The position numbers were made by a program, and so were the translations under genes. The notes under the pieces were generated by a model. That model was not told the DNA's origin. It did not search any database and worked only from the letters and a program-made list of their open reading frames with translations. Of a DNA stretch of 22,119 nucleotides, positions 16,157-22,119 are shown piece after piece; position 1 is the stretch's first letter, and every line of letters begins with the position of its first letter. Origin of the DNA: Entomomonas sp964395065 (lineage in GTDB: Bacteria > Pseudomonadota > Gammaproteobacteria > Pseudomonadales > Pseudomonadaceae); assembly GCA_964395065.1 (NCBI GenBank), contig CAYNAM010000034.1, forward strand, positions 1-22,119, written 5' to 3'.

Positions 16157-17065
16157 ATGAAAATTATTAAACAACTTAAAGGCATTTTTCCACCTGTCCC
16201 CACCATGGTTGATAAGAACGGCAATCTGGATCAAAAAAAGATGGCCAATCTACTGGAACACATCATTAAAAGTGATGCGGATGGTATGCTAATTTTGGGC
16301 AGTGGTGGCGAATTTTGTCATATGACGCCTGAGTTACGCCGCGAGGTGGCAGAATTTTGTGTCAAACACGTAAACAAAAGAGTTCCCGTCATGGTGGGCA
16401 TTTCTAGCCCTAGCACAAAAGAAACTATCGAGTTCGGACAACATGCAGCCAGCATTGGTGCTGATGCGGCCTTAGTCGTTAATCCTTACTACGCTTTATT
16501 AAATAGCGATGCAATCTATAACCACTATAAAACCGTTGCTGAAAATGTTAACTTACCCATATTGCTCTATAACTTCCCTGCTTTAACAGGGCAAGATATT
16601 GGTATTGATACCATTACTCGCTTAGCAAAAGATGTTCCTAATATTGTTGGTTTAAAAGATACCATCGATAATATTAGTCATACCCGCGAAGTTATCAATA
16701 GAGTACATGCTTTTCGTCCTGACTTTGTCATCTTTAGCGGTTTTGATGAGTACATGCTAGACACCTTAATTTTAGGTGGGCATGGAGGCATTCCTGCCAC
16801 CTTCAATTTTGCCCCTCACATCACCAAAGGTATCTATAACGCCTTTGTCGCTAAAGACTACGAAAAAGCTTTTAGCATTCAACGTAAACTAGCCAAACTA
16901 ATGCCTGTTTATGCGATAGAAACACCATTCTTTGGTGTTATTAAACAAGCCATCAAACTCATCGGTGTCGATGTTTCTACTGAAGTTCTCGCTCCAGTTC
17001 AAAAATTAACGCCAGAGAAAAAGAAAGCCGTAGAAAAACTATTAACAGAATCTAAAATTATCTAA
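16157..17065 (+). CDS. DapA-family 2-keto-3-deoxy-sugar-acid aldolase (YagE/YjhH-like)
   Basis: A 302-residue class I aldolase of the dihydrodipicolinate synthase family. The Schiff-base lysine is Lys167 in VGLKDTID, the proton-relay tyrosine is Tyr138 in LLYNFPALTGQD, and the pyruvate site is LGSGGEF (47-53). The GSGGEF, YNFPALTGQD and KDTID motifs match E. coli YagE/YjhH, which cleave 2-keto-3-deoxy-gluconate or -pentonate to pyruvate plus glyceraldehyde or glycolaldehyde, rather than true DapA. GAGGAA lies 5 bases before the ATG. It is the first gene of the plus-strand series and is followed 35 bases later by the UxaA-family dehydratase, which would make its substrate. Which acid is cleaved is inferred, not shown. 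Confidence 0.93.
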   Translation: MKIIKQLKGIFPPVPTMVDKNGNLDQKKMANLLEHIIKSDADGMLILGSGGEFCHMTPELRREVAEFCVKHVNKRVPVMVGISSPSTKETIEFGQHAASIGADAALVVNPYYALLNSDAIYNHYKTVAENVNLPILLYNFPALTGQDIGIDTITRLAKDVPNIVGLKDTIDNISHTREVINRVHAFRPDFVIFSGFDEYMLDTLILGGHGGIPATFNFAPHITKGIYNAFVAKDYEKAFSIQRKLAKLMPVYAIETPFFGVIKQAIKLIGVDVSTEVLAPVQKLTPEKKKAVEKLLTESKII

Positions 17066-17100
17066 GCCGCTGTTGATGAGACAACATAAGGAGTCATTTT

Positions 17101-18621
17101 ATGAGCAACGTATCTAAAACAATCATACTTCATCCCAATGATGATGTTGCTATTGCACGTGTTCCCATTCCAGCGGGCTATGTAATTGAAGAAAAAAATG
17201 TCACCGTACTATCTGATATAAAAGAAGGTCACAAAATAGCCTTGCATGATATTGCAGCCGACCAACCGCTAAAACGATACAACCAAATTATCGGTTATTC
17301 TAGCTGCCCAATCAAAGCAGGCGAGCATGTCCACTTACAAAACCTAAAAATGGGTGAATATGGGCAGGTTTATGATTTTTGTGTAGACAAGCATGATACA
17401 CCAAAACCTACAGAGAAAAGAACATTCAAAGGTTACAGACGTGCTAACGGCAAAGTGGGAACTCGTAACTACATTGGCATATTAACCTCTGTCAACTGTA
17501 GTGCTACAGTGGCACGCGCTATTGAAGATCACTTTAAAAAACGTGGTTTAGAAGACTTTGAAAATATTGATGGTATTGTTGCATTACCACAAAGCTTTGG
17601 TTGTGCTATGGACATGAAAGGCGATTTAATGAATATTATGCGCCGCACCATGAGTGGCTATGCAAACCATCCTAATTTTTCTGGCATTCTCATTATTGGT
17701 TTAGGCTGTGAGTCCAATCAAATCAAAGACCTTATTCAAGTAGAAGGACTTAATGAAGGACTGATGTTACAACACATGACCATTCAAGAAACAGGCGGCT
17801 CACAAAAAACCTTTGATAAAGGGGTAGAAATTATCGAGAGTATGTTAGCAGAAGCTAACAAATATACCCGTGAAGACGTACCTGCCTCTGAATTGATACT
17901 GGCATTAGAGTGTGGTGGTTCAGACAGCTACTCGGGTATTTCAGCCAACCCTGCCCTAGGTGTTGCAGTTGATCTTCTTGTGCAACAAGGCGGTACAGCT
18001 ATACTGGCAGAAACACCAGAAATTTATGGTGCGGAATACATTCTGACTCGCCGTGCAGTCTCACCAGAAATTGGCCAGAAATTGGTTAATCGCATTCTTT
18101 GGTGGGAAGACTATGCTAAGCGCTGCAACGCTGAGTTAAATAACAACCCCTCCGCAGGCAATAAAGAAGGTGGGCTAACAACCATTCTTGAGAAATCACT
18201 GGGCGCTATTTGTAAAGCAGGTAGCACTAATCTTGTGGATGTCTACGAATACGCAGAACCTGTAGAAGCTAAAGGTTTAGTCTTTATGGATACGCCGGGA
18301 TATGATGCCTTCGCTTGCACAGGCCAAATTGCTGGCGGTTCTAATATTATGTGTTTCACGACAGGCCGTGGTTCAGCCTATGGTGCAAAACCAACACCCT
18401 GCATAAAGATTGCTTCCAATAACTTCTTATGGAGACGACAAGAAGAAGATATGGATATTAACTGCGGTGATGTTGCTGATGGTGTAGAAACATTAGAAAG
18501 TGCAGGCAAACGAATCTTTGAAATGATTCTTGCTGTCGCCTCTGGTGAAAAAACTAAAAGTGAAAAATTTGGCTATGGTTCATTAGAGTTTGTACCTTGG
18601 CAACCAGGCGCCATCATGTAA
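17101..18621 (+). CDS. UxaA family (altronate dehydratase-type) sugar-acid dehydratase
   Basis: A 506-residue single-chain member of the UxaA/GarD family, which removes water from sugar acids such as D-altronate to give 2-keto-3-deoxy acids with the help of a bound metal. Residues about 8-80 form the SAF domain (HPNDDVAIA; GEHVH at 74-78). The large catalytic domain begins with GYRRANGKVGTRNY (111-124) and contains SFGCAMD, IIGLGCESNQ, LECGGSDSYSGISANPALG (269-287) and GGLTTILEKSLGA. The length is close to E. coli UxaA (about 495). Family members also include D-galactarate and D-arabinonate-type dehydratases, so the exact substrate is open. A ribosome site AAGGAG lies close upstream. The aldolase before it and the LarA-like protein after it suggest it works on an acid that needs C2 epimerisation first. 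Confidence 0.93.
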   Translation: MSNVSKTIILHPNDDVAIARVPIPAGYVIEEKNVTVLSDIKEGHKIALHDIAADQPLKRYNQIIGYSSCPIKAGEHVHLQNLKMGEYGQVYDFCVDKHDTPKPTEKRTFKGYRRANGKVGTRNYIGILTSVNCSATVARAIEDHFKKRGLEDFENIDGIVALPQSFGCAMDMKGDLMNIMRRTMSGYANHPNFSGILIIGLGCESNQIKDLIQVEGLNEGLMLQHMTIQETGGSQKTFDKGVEIIESMLAEANKYTREDVPASELILALECGGSDSYSGISANPALGVAVDLLVQQGGTAILAETPEIYGAEYILTRRAVSPEIGQKLVNRILWWEDYAKRCNAELNNNPSAGNKEGGLTTILEKSLGAICKAGSTNLVDVYEYAEPVEAKGLVFMDTPGYDAFACTGQIAGGSNIMCFTTGRGSAYGAKPTPCIKIASNNFLWRRQEEDMDINCGDVADGVETLESAGKRIFEMILAVASGEKTKSEKFGYGSLEFVPWQPGAIM

Positions 18622-18654
18622 TCACTGTACTTACCTCGGATAGAGACTACCTCT

Positions 18655-18685
18655 AGCATCACGGCAGCCTCTAAACGTTGATGCT
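18655..18685 (+). repeat. Hairpin in the gap between dehydratase and LarA-like genes
   Basis: AGCATCA (18655-18661) pairs with TGATGCT (18679-18685), with a further CG/CG inside and CTAC/GTAG outside. No T-run follows, so it is not a standard terminator. It lies in a 148-base gap that is long for this operon and may set relative expression or mRNA processing. Confidence 0.5.
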
Positions 18686-18769
18686 GTAGAAATTGAAATT
18701 ATAAGGGATAAAGAAATCTGCATATCCTAGCTTGTTATAAGAATAAATTATTTCTCAAATAAGGAGAAC

Positions 18770-20071
18770 ATGATGTCATTTGTTGATGAGTTACTCAATA
18801 ATGTAGAACTACCTAGAATGGTAAGGATTAGGCAGTGCTTTGATTCGCCAGAAGAAATTAAAGACGTCGAAGAAAAAGTTCGTCAAGAATTCGCTAGACC
18901 AGAAATACGCAACAAAATCAAAGCAGGCATGACTATTGCTGTGGGTATTGGTAGCCGAGGCGTTGCGCAAATCGACCGGATTGCCACCGCTATTATCAAT
19001 GAGCTAAAAGCACTCGGTGCCAAACCCTATGGTGTCCCTGCTATGGGTAGCCATGGCGGAGCAACAGCAGAAGGACAACGCCACGTATTGGAAAAGCTAG
19101 GGATTACAGAAGAAAGCTTAGGCTGTGAAATTCGCTCATCAATGGAAACGGTAAAGGTCGGTGAATTACCCAATGGCCTAGAAGTATTAATGGATAAAAA
19201 TGCAATGGCTGCCGATGGCATCATCTGCATCAACCGTATCAAAGCTCATAACGCTTTCACTGCCCCTATTGAGAGCGGTATTATCAAAATGCTCTCCATT
19301 GGTTTTGCTAAGCAAAAAGGAGCTGATGCTTGCCATACTTATGGCTTTGGGCAAATGGCCAATAATATTGTTGAAATGGCCAGAATTAAAGTGGCGAACA
19401 CTCCTTTTTTATTTGGTATTGGAACCATAGAAAATGCCTTTGATCAAGTCGTAGACATCGAAGCCATTCCTGCTGAAAAACTGGAAGAGCGAGAAAAAGC
19501 GCTACTTGCCCGCTCAAAAACCTACTTCCCCAAAATCATGTTCGACAATGTTGATATCTGCGTGGTTGATCTCATGGGTAAAATCTACTCAGGTGGCGGA
19601 ATGGATTGCCATGTCACAGGGCGCGCTTGTACTCCTTTTATGCAACCTATTGCCTCCATTAGACCTGACCGTATTACAGTACTTGACCTGCATGAAAAGA
19701 GTGGCGGTAATGCAACAGGCATGGGGTTTGCTGACTTCTCCACTAAGCGTTTGTTGGATAAAGTGGACTTTCCTGAAACCTACCCTAACGTTCTAACCTC
19801 TCGGCTCACTCAAGATGGCTATGTTCCTGTGATTTTAGCCAATGACAAACAAGCGATTCAGGCTGCTGTTAAGACTTGTATTATTTTGGATGGCCGCAAA
19901 GAAGCACGTATGGTGAGAATTGCTAATACCTTACACATCAATGAACTTTATATCTCTGAAAACATGTTAGAAGATGCTAAAGCCAATCCAAACATTGAAA
20001 TTCTAAGCGAACCACACCCTATCATTTTTGATGAAAATAATAACGTAGTTGATATAGGAATTAACTTATAA
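18770..20071 (+). CDS. LarA-like (DUF2088) nickel-dependent hydroxyacid racemase/epimerase
   Basis: A 433-residue member of the lactate-racemase superfamily, whose enzymes invert the C2 hydroxyl of 2-hydroxy acids using the nickel-pincer nucleotide cofactor. By eye alignment with Lactobacillus LarA (His108, His174, Lys184, His200), the residues here are His95 (GSHGGAT), His160 (RIKAHNAF), Lys173 (ESGIIKML, cofactor-tethering lysine) and His189 (ADACHTYGF, nickel ligand). The Lys-to-His spacing of 16 is the same as in LarA. All four are present, so it should be active once loaded. It is not a close LarA copy; the ESGxxKML variant belongs to the sugar-acid/hydroxyacid homologues. AAGGAG suits the second of two adjacent ATGs (18773) slightly better than the first. 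larC lies two genes downstream. The substrate is unknown; an aldonate is likely from context. Confidence 0.9.
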   Translation: MMSFVDELLNNVELPRMVRIRQCFDSPEEIKDVEEKVRQEFARPEIRNKIKAGMTIAVGIGSRGVAQIDRIATAIINELKALGAKPYGVPAMGSHGGATAEGQRHVLEKLGITEESLGCEIRSSMETVKVGELPNGLEVLMDKNAMAADGIICINRIKAHNAFTAPIESGIIKMLSIGFAKQKGADACHTYGFGQMANNIVEMARIKVANTPFLFGIGTIENAFDQVVDIEAIPAEKLEEREKALLARSKTYFPKIMFDNVDICVVDLMGKIYSGGGMDCHVTGRACTPFMQPIASIRPDRITVLDLHEKSGGNATGMGFADFSTKRLLDKVDFPETYPNVLTSRLTQDGYVPVILANDKQAIQAAVKTCIILDGRKEARMVRIANTLHINELYISENMLEDAKANPNIEILSEPHPIIFDENNNVVDIGINL

Positions 20072-20113
20072 CGATCTAATTATTAAAACAGTAATTAGAT
20101 AAGGAGACATGCA

Positions 20114-21394
20114 ATGAACGGTATTACGTTGTTATCTGTTGTCAAAAAAACTAAACTCCGACTGATTCCTTTTATGCTAATGCTTTACATACTAGCATTT
20201 TTAGATCGCTCCAATATTGGCTTCGCTAAAGAAAGCTATCAACTAGACATCAACTTAAGTAATGAAGCCTATGCATTAGGTGCAGGGCTTTTCTTTGTGG
20301 TTTATGCCTTCTTAGGTGCACCAGCTAATCTGTGCTTGAAAAAGTTTGGTGCACGACGTTGGATAGGCGTTACAACACTGGCATGGGGGCTCTTATCCGC
20401 TGCCATGGGTTATGCAGATACTGAAGCCAAGTTTTTAACCATTAGAATTTTATTAGGGGTTGCAGAAGCAGGCTTTTTCCCAGGTATGATTTATCTAACC
20501 TCACAATGGTTTCCACAAGCAAATCGCGCAGCGGTCATGGGGCTCTTTTATATGGGTGCGCCACTGGCCATGGCCTTTGGCTCCCCTCTTTCGGGTGCTT
20601 TGTTAGAACTGCACGGTTTCCTAGGTCATCCTGGTTGGTATTGGATGTTCGTTATTGAAGGCTTCTTAGCATTTTTGGCTGGTATTTGGACATTTTTTTA
20701 CCTTGACGATACTCCTGAAAAAGCCAGATTTCTTACCACAGAAGAGAAAACGCTGCTTGCCAACCAAATGGCTTTAGAAGAAAGTAGCAAAAAAGCCGCC
20801 TCAGCTAAATTAATTGATGCATTAAAAAACCCTAAGATTTGGCACTTTGCAATTATTTATGGATGCATCCAATGCGGTGTATACGGGCTTATTTTCTTTT
20901 TACCCACTCAAGTGGCAGGTATTATGGGCAGTAAGGTAAACTTTTTAACCTCGCTTGTCACCGCACTACCTTGGCTATGTGCTCTGGTCGGGACCTTCTT
21001 CATCCCAAGATACTCTGACCAAACACAAGAAAGACGCAATATCTGTGCGACCACCTTATTAGTTGGGGGGATTGCACTTGGTCTTTCTGCCTACTTAGGA
21101 CCAATACCAGCAATTATTGCCCTCTGTATTGCAGGAACGGCTTACTTTGCCTGCCAACCCATCTTTTGGATTATGCCCTCCGCTATTTTAACGGGTAATG
21201 CACTTGCTGCGGGTATCGGCTTTATTAATATGTTTGGTGCCTTCTTTAGCTTTGGCGCACCGCTTTTAAGACAACATGCTGAAAACTTCGCGGGAACACC
21301 TGCTGCTGGATTACTATCCATTGGTTTTGTAGTAGTGGCTGGCGCTGTACTCATTTTCATTCTTCCTAAAAATGTTGGAGCAAGCCAAAGTTAA
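20114..21394 (+). CDS. MFS transporter, ACS family, probable sugar-acid importer
   Basis: A 426-residue, 12-segment major facilitator. The start (MLYILAFLDRSNIGFAKES, with DRSNIGFA at 31-38), the loop after the second segment (NLCLKKFGARRWIG, 72-85), the RILLGVAEAGFFPGMIYLTSQWFP segment and the long central loop with YLDDTPEKARFLTTEEK all match the anion:cation symporter (ACS) family, which imports sugar acids, tartrate or rhamnonate-like anions with protons. AAGGAG lies 7 bases before the ATG. It is 42 bases after the LarA-like gene, so the two are almost certainly cotranscribed. It is the likely entry route for the acid handled by the upstream enzymes. Confidence 0.92.
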   Translation: MNGITLLSVVKKTKLRLIPFMLMLYILAFLDRSNIGFAKESYQLDINLSNEAYALGAGLFFVVYAFLGAPANLCLKKFGARRWIGVTTLAWGLLSAAMGYADTEAKFLTIRILLGVAEAGFFPGMIYLTSQWFPQANRAAVMGLFYMGAPLAMAFGSPLSGALLELHGFLGHPGWYWMFVIEGFLAFLAGIWTFFYLDDTPEKARFLTTEEKTLLANQMALEESSKKAASAKLIDALKNPKIWHFAIIYGCIQCGVYGLIFFLPTQVAGIMGSKVNFLTSLVTALPWLCALVGTFFIPRYSDQTQERRNICATTLLVGGIALGLSAYLGPIPAIIALCIAGTAYFACQPIFWIMPSAILTGNALAAGIGFINMFGAFFSFGAPLLRQHAENFAGTPAAGLLSIGFVVVAGAVLIFILPKNVGASQS

Positions 21395-21426
21395 TCAAGT
21401 GACTTAATTCAACTTTCATCACTTGA
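21395..21426 (+). repeat. Inverted repeat after the MFS stop
   Basis: TCAAGTGA (21395-21402) and TCACTTGA (21419-21426) form an 8-bp stem with a 16-base loop directly after the MFS stop. A-rich rather than T-rich sequence follows, so it is not a convincing terminator. Confidence 0.45.
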
Positions 21427-21447
21427 AAAATATTGGTCTATTAAATC

Positions 21448-21483
21448 TACAATGTATTTGTATTACCGTGCAAATACATTGTA
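21448..21483 (+). repeat. Perfect 13-bp hairpin or dyad 34 bases upstream of larC
   Basis: TACAATGTATTTG (21448-21460) and CAAATACATTGTA (21471-21483) are perfect complements around a 10-base spacer, ending 34 bases before the larC start. It could be an mRNA hairpin that limits readthrough from the MFS gene, or a two-part operator. No T-run follows it. Confidence 0.65.
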
Positions 21484-21517
21484 ATATTCTAACCATCGTA
21501 AATAGAGGATGTAGCCT

Positions 21518-22119
21518 GTGCATGTTCATTTAGACGTTATTGGAGGGATAGCAGGTGATATGTTTTGCTCGGCCATGCTTGATGCATTTCCTGAGTTAGA
21601 AAAGCCATTACATATATTTTTAACCGCATTACCTCTCTATCAAAACTTCTCATTTCAATTAAATGAGAAAAAACAAAAAGAAATTTTAGGCAAACAATTC
21701 ATTATTTATAAAAACGAGCAAGCCTTACAAGATCAAAACCACCTTGTATTCAAACCCCATTCCCCCTCTACCCCTATCATCATTAACCCAACACTCAGCA
21801 AGAACCATCAACATTATACGTGGCAAGCCATACAACAAAAACTACAACAAATCAACCAACACCCTACTATCTTTAAAATAGCCAATGAAATATATTGCTT
21901 ATTAGCCAAAGCAGAAAGTGAAATACATGGCATAGCATTAACCGACATTTGCTTACACGAAGTAGGTGCTGATGATGCTATCTTAGATATTATTTCAGCT
22001 GCATTTTTAATCTACCATAGCCAAATTGATACATGGTCATGCTCCCCCCTACCGTGGGGAAATGGTGTTATTCACTGTGCACACGGAGCCTTACCCGTAC
22101 CCGCCCCTGCTACCCTAAA
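21518..22119 (+). CDS. larC: LarC, nickel-insertion protein for the nickel-pincer cofactor (partial, C-terminus beyond the right edge)
   Basis: LarC inserts nickel into the pyridinium bis-thiocarboxylate mononucleotide, using CTP, to complete the cofactor of LarA enzymes. The frame begins at a GTG with AGAGGA about 9 bases upstream and stays open to the window end (about 200 residues). The N-terminus HVHLDVIGGIAGDMFCSAMLDA and the later CLHEVGADDAILDIISAAF and SPLPWGNGVIHCAHGALPVPAPAT are characteristic of the LarC/DUF111 family. Between them is a divergent, Lys/Gln/His-rich stretch, common for this protein. It follows the LarA-like and MFS genes on the same strand, so a working nickel-pincer system is likely. 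LarB and LarE, also needed to make the cofactor, are not in the window. Confidence 0.93.
   Translation, partial: MHVHLDVIGGIAGDMFCSAMLDAFPELEKPLHIFLTALPLYQNFSFQLNEKKQKEILGKQFIIYKNEQALQDQNHLVFKPHSPSTPIIINPTLSKNHQHYTWQAIQQKLQQINQHPTIFKIANEIYCLLAKAESEIHGIALTDICLHEVGADDAILDIISAAFLIYHSQIDTWSCSPLPWGNGVIHCAHGALPVPAPATL

Noticed and set aside
16157..17065. Biosynthetic DapA (dihydrodipicolinate synthase)
   Set aside because: GSGGEF, YNFPALTGQD and KDTID match the YagE/YjhH aldolases, and the neighbours are sugar-acid genes, not lysine synthesis genes.

Overview
The window is A+T-rich bacterial DNA with dense, mostly short-spaced genes. The proteins (TsaD, NadK, YcgN-type cysteine-cluster protein, CysZ, bifunctional Gsp) are gammaproteobacterial in style. 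The leftover tsaD tail (RWPMEQLPAI) and the nadK-metallophosphatase pairing remind me of Pseudomonadales, perhaps a low-GC, insect-gut-type Pseudomonadaceae. That assignment is from memory and tentative.

Left part (1-8900) reads mostly on the minus strand. It holds a partial secreted or anchored protein of unknown function, a DUF1266 protein, tsaD with a premature TAG that cuts off its normal C-terminal tail, a YdcK-like protein made of about 42 hexapeptide repeats, and a plus-strand AEC (auxin efflux carrier) permease. Then follow an exported MORN-repeat protein, a PPP-type metallophosphatase and nadK in one tight unit, and a YcgN-type cysteine-cluster protein.

Middle part (8900-14720) holds a small zinc-ribbon-like membrane protein, a full-length glutathionylspermidine synthetase/amidase, an exported Sel1-repeat protein, cysZ, and a second AEC permease. 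Hairpins between convergent genes mark several transcript ends.

Right part (14789-22119) is a catabolic cluster and the main discovery. A divergent Fe-dependent alcohol dehydrogenase faces a plus-strand series: YagE/YjhH-type 2-keto-3-deoxy-sugar-acid aldolase, UxaA/altronate-dehydratase family protein, LarA-like (DUF2088) hydroxyacid racemase/epimerase, ACS-family MFS transporter, and the start of larC, which inserts nickel into the nickel-pincer cofactor used by LarA enzymes. Read together: an aldonic or related 2-hydroxy acid is imported, epimerised at C2 by a nickel-pincer enzyme, dehydrated to a 2-keto-3-deoxy acid, cleaved to pyruvate plus a short aldehyde, and the aldehyde is reduced. 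The individual family calls are well supported. The assembled pathway and its substrate are inference.

Three separate tandem-repeat proteins (hexapeptide, MORN, Sel1) lie within about 10 kb. I saw no rRNA, tRNA, insertion sequence, CRISPR array or transcriptional regulator gene in the window.
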